Of a stretch of DNA of 64,000 bases, positions 48,606-57,057 are shown piece after piece. Positions within the stretch are counted from its first letter, which is position 1, and each line of letters starts with the position of its first letter. Both the position numbers and the translations under genes were made by a program. This DNA comes from Pseudomonas hydrolytica. Lineage in GTDB: Bacteria > Pseudomonadota > Gammaproteobacteria > Pseudomonadales > Pseudomonadaceae. Where the stretch lies: positions 1,736,001 to 1,800,000 of the forward strand of contig NZ_CP099397.1 of the NCBI RefSeq assembly GCF_021495345.1, given 5' to 3'. The notes under the pieces were generated by a model that worked only from the letters and a program-made list of their open reading frames with translations, did not search any database and was not told the origin of the DNA.

Positions 48606-49742
48606 ATGGAAAAGCTGCTCAAGCTCTGGCAGAGCACCGGCCTGTACCATCTGGAGCCCGGTCAGGCGTTCATGATCGCGGTCTGCCTGGTACTGATCTA
48701 CCTGGCCATCAAGAAGGGGTTCGAGCCCTTGCTGCTGGTACCCATCGGTTTCGGCGGTCTGCTGTCGAACATCCCGGTGGCCAACATGGCCGAAGGCGCG
48801 GGTTTTCTGCACCTGATCTATGAGGTGGGCCTGCCGACCAGCATCTTCCCGCTGCTGATCTTCCTCGGCGTCGGCGCCATGACCGATTTCGGTCCGATGC
48901 TGGCCAACCCCAAGACCCTGCTGCTCGGCGCCGCTGCGCAGTTCGGCATCTTCGGCACCCTGCTCGGCGCCCTGGCGATCACCGCGCTGGGCATTCCCGG
49001 CATGGAGTTCACCCTCAAGGAGGCGGCGTCCATCGCCATCATCGGCGGGGCGGACGGGCCGACCTCGATCTTCGTCACCTCCAAGCTGGCGCCCGATCTG
49101 CTCGGTCCCATCGCCGTGGCGGCCTATGCCTACATGGCGCTGGTGCCGCTGCTGCAACCGCCGATCATGCGCGCGCTGACCACCAAGGAGGAGCGCGCCA
49201 TCGTCATGCAGCAACTGCGTCCGGTGGGGCAGACCGAGAAGATCATCTTCCCCATCGTGCTGTGCGTTCTGGTGGGCATGCTGCTGCCCGACGCCGCGCC
49301 GCTGATCGGCATGTTCGCCCTCGGCAACCTGCTGCGCGAATGCGGGGTGGTCGAGCGCCTGGCCGATACCTCGCGCAACGCGCTGATCAACATCGTCACC
49401 ATCTTCCTCGGCCTGACCGTGGGTTCCAAGCTGTCGGCAGAAGCCTTCCTGCAGCTCAAGACCCTGGGCATCCTGCTGCTGGGCATGGTGGCCTTCTGTG
49501 CCGGCACCGCTGCCGGGGTGCTGATGGCCAAGCTGATGAACCTGTTCAGCACGCACAAGGTCAACCCGCTGATCGGCTCGGCCGGTGTGTCCGCGGTGCC
49601 GATGGCGGCAAGGGTTTCGAACAAGGTGGGCCTGGAGGCCAACCCGCAGAACTTCCTGCTGATGCACGCCATGGGGCCGAACGTGGCCGGGGTGATCGGC
49701 TCGGCGGTGGCGGCGGGGGTGTTGCTCAGCTTCGTCGGCTGA
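48606..49742 (+). CDS. oadB: Oxaloacetate decarboxylase beta subunit (Na+ pump)
   Basis: The 378-residue, highly hydrophobic inner-membrane protein has about nine membrane segments and the conserved [15 protein letters not shown], whose Asp is central to sodium transport and decarboxylation of carboxybiotin. It couples oxaloacetate decarboxylation to Na+ export. It starts 10 bp after oadA and ends at a UUCG hairpin and a terminator. Confidence 0.94.
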   Translation: MEKLLKLWQSTGLYHLEPGQAFMIAVCLVLIYLAIKKGFEPLLLVPIGFGGLLSNIPVANMAEGAGFLHLIYEVGLPTSIFPLLIFLGVGAMTDFGPMLANPKTLLLGAAAQFGIFGTLLGALAITALGIPGMEFTLKEAASIAIIGGADGPTSIFVTSKLAPDLLGPIAVAAYAYMALVPLLQPPIMRALTTKEERAIVMQQLRPVGQTEKIIFPIVLCVLVGMLLPDAAPLIGMFALGNLLRECGVVERLADTSRNALINIVTIFLGLTVGSKLSAEAFLQLKTLGILLLGMVAFCAGTAAGVLMAKLMNLFSTHKVNPLIGSAGVSAVPMAARVSNKVGLEANPQNFLLMHAMGPNVAGVIGSAVAAGVLLSFVG

Positions 49743-49747
49743 TCAGG

Positions 49748-49767
49748 GCGCGGAGTTCGCTCCGCGC
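49748..49767 (+). other. Hairpin with TTCG tetraloop after oadB
   Basis: GCGCGGAG (49748-49755), TTCG, CTCCGCGC (49760-49767) is a perfect 8-bp stem with a very stable loop, lacking a T-run. It may protect the oad mRNA 3' end. Confidence 0.55.
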
Positions 49768-49810
49768 TTCGCTACGGCCCACGAGGGCCGCTGTCAGGAA
49801 TGGCAGGAAT

Positions 49811-49838
49811 AAAAAAACCGGCTCAAGGCCGGTTTTTT
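49811..49838. terminator. Bidirectional terminator between oadB and amrZ
   Basis: A-run plus ACCGGC, loop TCAAG, then GCCGGT plus T-run. The symmetric A and T tracts allow it to end both the rightward oad and the leftward amrZ transcripts. Confidence 0.9.
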
Positions 49839-49850
49839 CATGGGCTCGCC

Positions 49851-50177
49851 TCAGGCTTCTTCGGCGGCCATTTCCACATCGTGGGCAATCAGAGCAACCA
49901 GGGCGTTCTGCTGGCGGCGCGACAGCTGACGAAAACGCTGCAGCAACTCACGCTCATGGAGGCTCAGTTCGGGGCTGTCAAGGCGCAGACTGAGATCGTC
50001 ATCCAGAGCGCCTTCCTGAAGCATGCTCTGCTCCAGGCGGGCGATGATTTCCGAATTCATGCTGCGGTGATGGTTGCGTGCTACGTCAGCGATACGCTCA
50101 CGCATGCCATCGGGCAAGCGAACGACGAATTTGTCAGCCGTGCGGCTGGAATAGGTAGCCTGTTTCATAGGGCGCAT
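49851..50177 (-). CDS. amrZ: Ribbon-helix-helix regulator AmrZ
   Basis: The 108-residue Arc/MetJ-type DNA-binding protein has a flexible N-terminus, the RHH core ([20 protein letters not shown], then [15 protein letters not shown]) and the conserved C-terminal tetramerisation region ([18 protein letters not shown]). It closely resembles P. aeruginosa AmrZ (AlgZ), which controls alginate, motility and c-di-GMP genes and represses itself. Start ATG at 50177 gives MRPMKQ, matching the known N-terminus. It is divergent from phnC, as in P. aeruginosa. Confidence 0.94.
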   Translation of the reverse strand: MRPMKQATYSSRTADKFVVRLPDGMRERIADVARNHHRSMNSEIIARLEQSMLQEGALDDDLSLRLDSPELSLHERELLQRFRQLSRRQQNALVALIAHDVEMAAEEA

Positions 50178-50182
50178 ACATT

Positions 50183-50268
50183 ACCGGTTAGTTCAGGGAG
50201 CGATACTGGTAGTCAGTGTCAAGATTGTCACCGGTTTGACAACCTTATTCACTAGCCGTTCAACCGGT
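50183..50268 (-). promoter_or_regulatory. amrZ upstream region with repeated ACCGGT motifs
   Basis: ACCGGT occurs at 50183-50188, 50230-50235 and 50263-50268, each within a longer partly shared context (ACCGGTT-A/T-G, the last inverted). The middle one lies inside TTGTCA-N6-TGACAA. The copies fall about 6, 53 and 86 bp before the amrZ start, fitting an autoregulatory region. Confidence 0.4.
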
Positions 50269-50430
50269 ATCGCGTTCTGCGTCGTTATGACCTGAGGGTC
50301 ATCTGAACAGTTCCTTGACGCCAATTACGTGTCGCATTGTGAGCGAGGTGGAGGCTTAATGCCAGCACCGACTGTCAGAAATGCGCATCAATCGGCAGAA
50401 GAGCTGCGCAAGCTGTGCTCAGGCATAAAA

Positions 50431-50481
50431 GATTCAAACGCCCGTCACTCAAACGTCACCTCCGCTTCACGGGGCTGACAC
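50431..50481 (+). promoter_or_regulatory. PhoB (Pho box) repeat array upstream of phnC
   Basis: Seven-base units recur every 11 bp: GATTCAA (50431), CCGTCAC (50442), ACGTCAC (50453), GCTTCAC (50464), CTGACAC (50475). The Pho box consensus is CTGTCAT-N4-CTGTCAT. The middle four units make two adjoining Pho boxes. TACCTT at 50492-50497 is a possible -10 box at the usual distance. Confidence 0.72.
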
Positions 50482-50496
50482 AGGTTCTGCCTACCT

Positions 50497-50508
50497 TGGT
50501 CTACACCA
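50497..50508. promoter_or_regulatory. Candidate PhnF operator upstream of phnC
   Basis: TGGTCTACACCA fits the GntR/HutC pattern GT-N-TA-N-AC and resembles the mycobacterial PhnF operator TGGTATAGACCA (recalled from literature). It lies just after the Pho box array, over the expected transcription start, 55 bp before phnC. Confidence 0.5.
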
Positions 50509-50562
50509 GATGGCGGCCAAGGCGCTGCCTTCTTATCGCCAATGATAGTAGAGGGCCAGCCC

Positions 50563-51387
50563 ATGAGCGCAGTGATTCGAGTCGACCGTCTGAACAAGAC
50601 CTTCGGGCGTAAACAGGCGCTGTTCGATCTGGCCCTGTCGGTACAGCCGGGCGAGATGGTAGCGCTGATCGGCGCCTCTGGCTCGGGCAAATCGACCCTG
50701 CTGCGACATCTGGCCGGCCTGGCACGCGGTGATGGCGGCAGTATCGAGGTACTCGGTCGTCAGGTACAGGCCGAAGGACGCCTCAATGGCGAGGTGCGTC
50801 GCCTGCGCGCCGATATCGGCTACATCTTCCAGCAGTTCAATCTGGTCGGCCGCCTCAGCGTGCTGCAGAACGTGCTGCTCGGCGGCCTGGGCCGCATGCC
50901 GCGCTGGCGCGGCAGCCTCAGCCTGTTCAATGCCGAGGAAAAACAGCGCGCCATGGCGGCGCTGGAGCGCGTCGGTCTGGCCGAGTTCGCTGCCCAGCGC
51001 GCTTCCACTCTGTCCGGCGGCCAGCAACAGCGCGTGGCCATCGCCCGCGCGCTGTGCCAGCAGGCCGAGGTGATTCTCGCCGACGAACCTATCGCCTCGC
51101 TCGACCCGGAGTCGGCACGCAAGGTGATGGAAATTCTCGCCGACATCAACCGTCGCGATGGCAAGACGGTGGTGGTGACCCTGCATCAGGTCGACTACGC
51201 GGTGCGCTATTGCCAGCGCGCCGTGGCGCTAAAGGGCGGGCGCATTCATTTCGACGGCCCCACCGACAGCTTCAACCCCGATTTCCTCAACGACCTCTAC
51301 GGCGGTGATCTCGATATCAGCCTGCTGCTGCCGCAAGGGCAGCGCCCACGTGCCGTGGAGCGTCCACTGACGCTGGCCAAGGCCTGA
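50563..51387 (+). CDS. phnC: Phosphonate ABC transporter ATP-binding protein
   Basis: The 274-residue ABC ATPase has Walker [10 protein letters not shown], signature [14 protein letters not shown], Walker B VILADEP and the switch His in VTLHQVD. It drives phosphonate import with PhnD and PhnE. ATG at 50563 ([10 protein letters not shown]) has GAGGG upstream; an in-frame ATG at 50542 adds 7 residues. It is first in phnCDEFGHIJKLMNP. Confidence 0.95.
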   Translation: MSAVIRVDRLNKTFGRKQALFDLALSVQPGEMVALIGASGSGKSTLLRHLAGLARGDGGSIEVLGRQVQAEGRLNGEVRRLRADIGYIFQQFNLVGRLSVLQNVLLGGLGRMPRWRGSLSLFNAEEKQRAMAALERVGLAEFAAQRASTLSGGQQQRVAIARALCQQAEVILADEPIASLDPESARKVMEILADINRRDGKTVVVTLHQVDYAVRYCQRAVALKGGRIHFDGPTDSFNPDFLNDLYGGDLDISLLLPQGQRPRAVERPLTLAKA

Positions 51388-51440
51388 CGTCGCCTTCCTC
51401 ATTCGAACCATAACGCCAACCCGCAACAGGAGTGTGCTCC

Positions 51441-52442
51441 ATGTTCAAACGCATCGGCCAGGTGCTGGCTGCCTCTGCGCTCGTCACCGGTTCCCTGCTG
51501 GGCTCGGTCCAGGCCGCCGAGGAACTCAATTTCGGCATCATCTCCACCGAGTCCTCGCAGAACCTCAAGGCCATGTGGGATCCCTTCCTGGCCGACATGA
51601 GCAAGCAGACCGGAGTGAAGATCAACGCCTTCTTCGCGCCTGACTATGCCGGGATCATCCAGGGCATGCGCTTCGACAAGGTCGACGTAGCCTGGTACGG
51701 CAACAAGTCGGCGATGGAAGCGGTGGACCGTGCCGGTGGCGAGATCTTCGCCCAGACCGTGGCGGCCAACGGCGCGCAGGGCTACTACAGCCTGCTGGTG
51801 GCGCACAAGGACAGCCCGATCGACTCGGTCGAGGACATGCTCAAGAACGCCAAGAGCCTGACCTTCGCCAACGGCGACCCGAACTCCACCTCCGGATACC
51901 TGGTGCCCGGTTATTACGTGTTCGCCCAGAACAACGTCGACTCCGGCAAGATCTTCAAGCGCTCGCTCAACGGCAGTCACGAGGTCAATGCACTGTCGGT
52001 GGCCAATAAGCAGGTCGATGTCGGCACCTTCAACAGCGAGGGCATGGAGCGCCTGGAAGTGACCGCGCCGGACAAGGCCGCGCAGCTCAAGGTGATCTGG
52101 ACCTCACCGCTGATCCCCTCCGATCCCATCGTCTGGCGCAAGAACCTGCCGCAAGAAACCCGCGACAAGCTGCGCGACTTCTTCATGACCTATGGCGCCA
52201 AGCCGGAAGAGAAGAAAGTGCTCGAGGGCCTGCAGTGGGGCCAGTTCAAGGCTTCCGACAACGACCAGCTGCTGCCGATTCGTCAGCTCGAGCTGTTCAA
52301 GAAGCGCACCGAAGTGGCCAACAACGACAAGCTCAAGGACGCCGACAAGCAGGCTCAGCTCAAGGAGCTGGACGCCGAGCTGGCCAAGCTGGAGCAGCGT
52401 ATGGCCGAGCGTGAAAAGCAGGGCGGCGCCAGCGCCGGTTGA
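51441..52442 (+). CDS. phnD: Phosphonate ABC transporter substrate-binding protein
   Basis: The 333-residue periplasmic protein has a signal peptide (MFKRIGQVLAASALVTGSLL, cleaved near residue 27) and a PhnD-type fold (LNFGIISTESSQNLKAMWDP, then VDVAWYGNKSAMEAVDRA). It binds phosphonates. The C-terminus is a charged coiled-coil-like stretch (KQAQLKELDAELAKLEQRM). ATG at 51441 has AGGAG upstream; GTG at 51432 is less likely. A strong hairpin follows the gene. Confidence 0.94.
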   Translation: MFKRIGQVLAASALVTGSLLGSVQAAEELNFGIISTESSQNLKAMWDPFLADMSKQTGVKINAFFAPDYAGIIQGMRFDKVDVAWYGNKSAMEAVDRAGGEIFAQTVAANGAQGYYSLLVAHKDSPIDSVEDMLKNAKSLTFANGDPNSTSGYLVPGYYVFAQNNVDSGKIFKRSLNGSHEVNALSVANKQVDVGTFNSEGMERLEVTAPDKAAQLKVIWTSPLIPSDPIVWRKNLPQETRDKLRDFFMTYGAKPEEKKVLEGLQWGQFKASDNDQLLPIRQLELFKKRTEVANNDKLKDADKQAQLKELDAELAKLEQRMAEREKQGGASAG

Positions 52443-52448
52443 TCCTGG

Positions 52449-52476
52449 CAGCCCCTCGGTATCGACCGAGGGGCTG
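52449..52476 (+). other. Intra-operon hairpin between phnD and phnE
   Basis: CAGCCCCTCGGT (52449-52460) pairs perfectly with ACCGAGGGGCTG (52465-52476) around ATCG. CGTTTT follows 10 nt later. It may protect the phnCD message or partly terminate, giving excess binding protein. Confidence 0.65.
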
Positions 52477-52505
52477 ACTGCAGTCGTTTTCCCCGAGATA
52501 CCTTG

Positions 52506-53297
52506 ATGACCACTTTGACCACCCATACCCCGACCGTCGATAGCAAGCGCAGCTGGTTGCAACTGATCGGCTGGGGCCTGTTCTTCGCCGTGCTCGCCTG
52601 GTCCTGGCGGGGTGCGGAAATGAACCCGCTGGCGCTGGTGCGCGATGGCGGCAACATGGCCACCTTCGCCGCCGACTTCTTCCCGCCGGATTTCAGCAAC
52701 TGGCGGCACTACCTCAAGGAAATGGTGGTCACCGTGCAGATCGCCCTGTGGGGCACGGTGCTGGCCATTCTCTGCGCCATTCCGCTGGGCATCCTCTGTT
52801 CCGAGAACATCGTGCCCTGGTGGGTGTACCAGCCGGTACGCCGGGTGATGGATGCCTGCCGTTCGATCAACGAAATGGTCTTCGCCATGCTCTTCGTCGT
52901 CGCGGTCGGCCTCGGCCCCTTCGCTGGCGTGCTGGCGCTGTTCATCAGCACCACCGGGGTGTTGGCCAAGCTGTTCGCCGAGGCGGTCGAGGCCATCGAT
53001 CCGGGCCCGGTCGAAGGCGTGCGCGCCACCGGCGCCAGTGCCCTGCAGGAAGTGATCTTCGGCGTCATCCCGCAGGTGCTGCCGCTGTGGATTTCCTACT
53101 CGCTGTACCGCTTCGAGTCCAACGTGCGCTCGGCCACGGTGGTCGGCATGGTCGGCGCCGGTGGCATCGGGGTGATTCTCTGGGAGGCGATTCGCGGCTT
53201 CCAGTTCGCCCAGACCTGCGCCCTGCTGATCGTGATCATCCTGGTGGTGAGCGCCATCGACATCCTGTCCCAGCGCCTGCGCAAGCTCTTTATCTGA
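52506..53297 (+). CDS. phnE: Phosphonate ABC transporter permease
   Basis: The 263-residue inner-membrane permease has about six hydrophobic segments and the EAA loop ([20 protein letters not shown]). It forms the phosphonate channel. ATG at 52506 was chosen over TTG at 52503. It is followed by phnF after a GGAGGAGGAGGG tract. Confidence 0.93.
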   Translation: MTTLTTHTPTVDSKRSWLQLIGWGLFFAVLAWSWRGAEMNPLALVRDGGNMATFAADFFPPDFSNWRHYLKEMVVTVQIALWGTVLAILCAIPLGILCSENIVPWWVYQPVRRVMDACRSINEMVFAMLFVVAVGLGPFAGVLALFISTTGVLAKLFAEAVEAIDPGPVEGVRATGASALQEVIFGVIPQVLPLWISYSLYRFESNVRSATVVGMVGAGGIGVILWEAIRGFQFAQTCALLIVIILVVSAIDILSQRLRKLFI

Positions 53298-53335
53298 AGG
53301 AGGAGGAGGGCGCCTGCGTGCGCCCTTTTCAAACG

Positions 53336-54040
53336 ATGAACTTGTCTAGACAAAGCGAACCGCTGTACCGCGAGCTGGCCGCCGTGCTGCGCGAAGACGT
53401 GCAGCGCATGAGCCCTGGCGACTACCTGCCGGGCGAGATGCAACTGGCCGCGCGCTTTTCCGTCAACCGCCACACCCTGCGCCGTGCGGTGGACGAGCTG
53501 GTGCTCGAAGGCCGCCTGCTGCGCCGCCAGGGCAAGGGCACCCAGGTGCTGGCCAAGCCACTGGTGTACCCGGTGGAGGCGGGCAGTGCCTTCAGCCAGT
53601 CGCTGTCGGCGCTCGGCCACCGGGTTGAAGCGAAACTGATCGAGCGCCTGCGCCGCACTGGCAGCAGTGAGGAATGCCGCCACCTGCAACTGCCCGACGG
53701 CAGCGAGCTGATCGAGCTGACCACCCTGCGCCTGCTCGAGGGCCAGCCGCTGAGCCTGATCCGTCACCGTTTCTGCGCCAGCCTGGCGCCACTGTTGGCC
53801 GACTACCAGGGCGGTTCGCTGCGCCAGTACCTGGCCGAGCGCGACCTGCCGCTGGCGCGCACTTTCAGCCTGATTGGTGCGCGTTTGCCCAGCCGCGAAG
53901 AAGCCGCGCACCTGCTGATGCCGCGCCATGCGCCGCTGCTCAGCGTACTCACATTATCCCGCGATCCCGCTGGCCGGGCGGTGGAGCTGGCGCAGTCCAG
54001 CAGCCGCGCCGACCGCTTCCAGTACCAGGTAGCGACCTGA
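53336..54040 (+). CDS. phnF: Phosphonate metabolism GntR/HutC-family regulator PhnF
   Basis: The 234-residue regulator has an N-terminal winged helix (YRELAAVLREDVQRMSPGDY, then ARFSVNRHTLRRAVDELVLE) and a C-terminal UTRA ligand domain, as in E. coli PhnF. The ATG at 53336 (MNLSRQSEP) matches E. coli PhnF, but the strong ribosome site GGAGGAGGAGGG at 53299-53310 is better placed for GTG at 53318, which would add six residues. A palindrome, TTGTCTAGACAA, covers codons 3-6, suggesting autoregulation. Confidence 0.92.
   Translation: MNLSRQSEPLYRELAAVLREDVQRMSPGDYLPGEMQLAARFSVNRHTLRRAVDELVLEGRLLRRQGKGTQVLAKPLVYPVEAGSAFSQSLSALGHRVEAKLIERLRRTGSSEECRHLQLPDGSELIELTTLRLLEGQPLSLIRHRFCASLAPLLADYQGGSLRQYLAERDLPLARTFSLIGARLPSREEAAHLLMPRHAPLLSVLTLSRDPAGRAVELAQSSSRADRFQYQVAT
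53342..53353. promoter_or_regulatory. Candidate PhnF operator inside the phnF start region
   Basis: TTGTCTAGACAA is a perfect 12-bp palindrome fitting GT-N-TA-N-AC. It lies 4 nt after the phnF ATG and shares GTCTA with the site before phnC. Confidence 0.5.
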
Positions 54041-54051
54041 TGGAGACCCGC

Positions 54052-54501
54052 ATGAACGAAACCGACCCGAACATCGCCGCGCGGCAGCGCTGGATGGGCG
54101 TGCTGGCCCGTGCCGGCAGCGCCCTCGACGCCCATGAGGCGGCGCTGAAAGACAGCGCCTACCAGCTGATCCGCGCCCCGGAGGTGGGCATGACCCTGGT
54201 GCGCGGACGCATGGGCGGCACCGGCAGTGCCTTCAACCTGGGCGAGATGACCGTGACCCGCTGCGTGGTGCGCCTGGCCGACGGCCGCACCGGCTACAGC
54301 TACCTGGCCGGCCGCGACAAGCGCCGCGCCGAGCTGGCCGCCCTGGCCGACGCCCACCTGCAGGGCAGCGACCAGGCGCGCTGGCTCAGTGACCTGATCG
54401 AACCCATGGCTCGCCAGCAGCGCGAGCAGCGCCTGGCCCGGGCCGCGCGCAGCGCCACCACTCAGGTGGAATTCTTCACCCTGGTCAGAGGAGAGGATTG
54501 A
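54052..54501 (+). CDS. phnG: Phosphonate C-P lyase system protein PhnG
   Basis: The 149-residue protein is PhnG (RQRWMGVLARAGSALDAHEA, FNLGEMTVTRCVVRL, GYSYLAGRDKRRAELAAL), part of the PhnGHIJ core that converts phosphonate and ATP to ribosyl triphosphate phosphonate. ATG at 54052 has GGAG 6 nt upstream; ATG at 54040 overlaps the phnF stop and is an alternative. The stop overlaps the phnH start. Confidence 0.94.
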   Translation: MNETDPNIAARQRWMGVLARAGSALDAHEAALKDSAYQLIRAPEVGMTLVRGRMGGTGSAFNLGEMTVTRCVVRLADGRTGYSYLAGRDKRRAELAALADAHLQGSDQARWLSDLIEPMARQQREQRLARAARSATTQVEFFTLVRGED

Positions 54502-55112
54502 TGACTACGCCGCACAGCTCGCACTGGCTGCAACCGGCTTTCGACGACCCGGTGCTCGATGCCCAGGTCAGCTTCCGCGCCGCCCTCGGCGCGCTGGCCG
54601 AACCGGGTCTGCCACGCGCCATGGACCGCGCCCACGCCTTGGGCGACCTGGCCCCGGCCATCTATGGCCTGTGCCTGGCCTTTCTCGACAGCGACACGCC
54701 GCTGTGGTTGGCGCCGCGCTTCGATACGCCGCTGATCCGCGCCAACCTGGCCTTCCATTGCGGCTGCCCGATCGTCGCCGAGCGCGAGATCGCCCTGTTC
54801 GCCCTGCTCGACGAAAGCGAGCTGGATGACCTGTCGGACTTCGACAACGGCAGCGAACGCTACCCGGATCAGTCCTGCACGCTGCTGATTCAACTCGACG
54901 ATCTGCACGCCGGCCCAGCCCTGCGCTGGCGCGGCCCGGGCATCAAGGACGTGCGCAGCGTCAACCTGCCGCTGCCGGCCTCGTTCTGGCAGCAACGCCA
55001 GGCGCGCAGCGCCTTTCCCCGTGGCCTGGATTGCTTCTTCGCCGCGGGCGGCGAGGTGATCGGCCTGCCGCGCAGTACCCGCGTGCTGATCGAAACCGAG
55101 GAGGCTGCCTGA
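54501..55112 (+). CDS. phnH: Phosphonate C-P lyase system protein PhnH
   Basis: The 203-residue protein has the PhnH pattern (WLQPAFDDPVLDAQVSFRAA, LRWRGPGIKDVRSVNLP, FPRGLDCFFAAGGEVIGLPR). It is a structural member of the PhnGHIJ core. ATG at 54501 shares a base with the phnG stop (TGATG), and the stop overlaps the phnI start in the same way, so all three are coupled. Confidence 0.95.
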   Translation: MTTPHSSHWLQPAFDDPVLDAQVSFRAALGALAEPGLPRAMDRAHALGDLAPAIYGLCLAFLDSDTPLWLAPRFDTPLIRANLAFHCGCPIVAEREIALFALLDESELDDLSDFDNGSERYPDQSCTLLIQLDDLHAGPALRWRGPGIKDVRSVNLPLPASFWQQRQARSAFPRGLDCFFAAGGEVIGLPRSTRVLIETEEAA

Positions 55113-56188
55113 TGTATGTCGCCGTCAAGGGTGGCGAACGCGCCATCGACAATGCCCATCAACTGCTGGCCAACCGTCGTCGTGGCGATACCGCCGTCGC
55201 CGAACTGGGCGTGCAGCAGGTGCGCCAGCAACTGCCGCTGGCCGTGGCCCGCGTCATGAGCGAGGGCTCGCTGTACGACGAGGAACTGGCTGCGCTGGCC
55301 ATCAAGCAGGCGGCCGGCGATCTGATGGAAGCCATCTTCCTCTTGCGCGCCTACCGCACCACGCTGCCGCGCTTCGGTGCCAGCGAGCCGCTGGATACCA
55401 CGAAGATGCAGCTGGAACGGCGCATCTCCGCCACCTTCAAGGATCTGCCTGGCGGTCAGCTGCTCGGCCCGACCTTCGACTACACCCACCGCCTGCTGGA
55501 CTTTGCCCTGCTGGCCGAGGGCGAGTATCCGGCGCCAGAAGCGGCCGTTACCGCTGAGCTCAAGCCCTGTCCGCGGGTGCTGGATTTTCTCGCAGGCGAA
55601 GGGCTGATGGCACGCGAGGCGGATGACGGCGCGCCGGTGCCCGATATCACCCGCGAGCCGCTGGCCTTTCCCGTCAGCCGCGCCGAGCGCCTGCAGGCCC
55701 TGGCCCGTGGCGACGAGGGCTTCCTCCTGGCGCTGGGTTATTCCACCCAGCGTGGCTACGGACGCAACCATCCCTTCGCCGGGGAGATCCGCATCGGCGA
55801 CGTTGAGGTGTGGATGACGCCCGCCGAACTGGGGTTCGCCGTGCCGCTGGGCGACATCGAAATCACCGAGTGCGAGATGGTCAACCAGTTCGTCGGTGAA
55901 AGCGCCGAGCAGGCGCAGTTCACCCGCGGCTACGGCCTGGCCTTCGGCTACGCCGAGCGCAAGGCCATGGGCATGGCCCTGGTCGATCGTGCCCTGCGTG
56001 CCGGCGAGTACGGCGAGGAAGTGCAGGGCCCGGCACAGGAGGAGGAGTTCGTGCTGATGCACTGCGACAACGTCGAGGCTGCCGGCTTCGTCTCGCACCT
56101 GAAGTTGCCGCACTACGTCGACTTCCAGGCCGAACTGGAACTGATCCGCAAGCTGCGCCGCCAGGCGTCGGCAGAGGAGAACCGCTGA
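55112..56188 (+). CDS. phnI: Phosphonate C-P lyase system nucleosidase PhnI
   Basis: The 358-residue protein starts MYVAVKGGERAIDNAHQLLA, the PhnI signature. PhnI replaces adenine of MgATP with phosphonate in the core complex. Other conserved parts are LGYSTQRGYGRNHPFAGEIR and DNVEAAGFVSHLKLPHYVDF. The frame is open further upstream, inside phnH, but ATG 55112 overlapping the phnH stop is the family start. It overlaps phnJ by 1 bp. Confidence 0.95.
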   Translation: MYVAVKGGERAIDNAHQLLANRRRGDTAVAELGVQQVRQQLPLAVARVMSEGSLYDEELAALAIKQAAGDLMEAIFLLRAYRTTLPRFGASEPLDTTKMQLERRISATFKDLPGGQLLGPTFDYTHRLLDFALLAEGEYPAPEAAVTAELKPCPRVLDFLAGEGLMAREADDGAPVPDITREPLAFPVSRAERLQALARGDEGFLLALGYSTQRGYGRNHPFAGEIRIGDVEVWMTPAELGFAVPLGDIEITECEMVNQFVGESAEQAQFTRGYGLAFGYAERKAMGMALVDRALRAGEYGEEVQGPAQEEEFVLMHCDNVEAAGFVSHLKLPHYVDFQAELELIRKLRRQASAEENR

Positions 56189-57057
56189 TGAACCTTTCCA
56201 CTGCAAGCGGCGCCCGCGAGGCGTCGGCCTACAACTTCGCCTATCTCGATGAGCAGACCAAACGCATGATCCGCCGTGGCCTGCTCAAGGCAGTGGCGAT
56301 CCCCGGCTACCAGGTGCCTTTCGGTGGTCGTGAGATGCCGCTGCCCTACGGCTGGGGCACCGGTGGCATGCAGCTGACTGCGGCCATTCTCGGTACGGAC
56401 GACGTGCTCAAGGTGATCGACCAGGGCGCTGATGACACCACCAATGCGGTGTCGATCCGCCGCTTCTTCGCCCGCACCGCCGGCGTCGCCACCACCGAGC
56501 GTACGCTGGAAGCCAGCGTGATCCAGACCCGTCACCGCATTCCGGAAACGCCGCTGTCGGCCGGGCAGATCATGGTCTACCAGGTGCCGATCCCCGAGCC
56601 GCTGCGCTTTATCGAGCCCAGCGAGCAGGAGACGCGGACCATGCATGCGCTGGAGGACTACGGCGTGATGCACGTGAAGCTATACGAGGACATCGCCACC
56701 TTCGGCCATATCGCCACTGCCTACGCCTACCCGGTGACGGTGGACGAGCGCTACGTGATGGACCCGTCGCCGATCCCGAAATTCGACAACCCCAAGCTGA
56801 ACATGAGCCCGGCGCTGATGCTGTTCGGCGCCGGCCGCGAGAAGCGCCTGTACGCGGTGCCGCCCTTTACCCGTGTGGTCAGCCTGGATTTTGAGGATCA
56901 CCCCTTCGCCGTGCAGCGCTGGGATGAGTGCTGCGCCTTCTGCGGCAGCAGCGAGTCCTTCCTCGACGAGCTGATTGTCGACGACGCCGGCAGCAAGCGC
57001 TACGTCTGCTCCGACACCGACTACTGCCGCCAGCGTACCGAGGAGAACCTGCAATGA
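56188..57057 (+). CDS. phnJ: Alpha-D-ribose 1-methylphosphonate 5-phosphate C-P lyase
   Basis: The 289-residue radical SAM enzyme breaks the carbon-phosphorus bond. The four Cys that bind the iron-sulfur cluster keep the E. coli spacing: C249-x2-C252-x21-C274-x5-C280, with an extra Cys at 248. The N-terminal part YNFAYLDEQTKRMIRRGLLK and the Gly-rich YGWGTGGMQLT are conserved. It overlaps phnI by 1 bp and phnK by 4 bp. Confidence 0.96.
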   Translation: MNLSTASGAREASAYNFAYLDEQTKRMIRRGLLKAVAIPGYQVPFGGREMPLPYGWGTGGMQLTAAILGTDDVLKVIDQGADDTTNAVSIRRFFARTAGVATTERTLEASVIQTRHRIPETPLSAGQIMVYQVPIPEPLRFIEPSEQETRTMHALEDYGVMHVKLYEDIATFGHIATAYAYPVTVDERYVMDPSPIPKFDNPKLNMSPALMLFGAGREKRLYAVPPFTRVVSLDFEDHPFAVQRWDECCAFCGSSESFLDELIVDDAGSKRYVCSDTDYCRQRTEENLQ

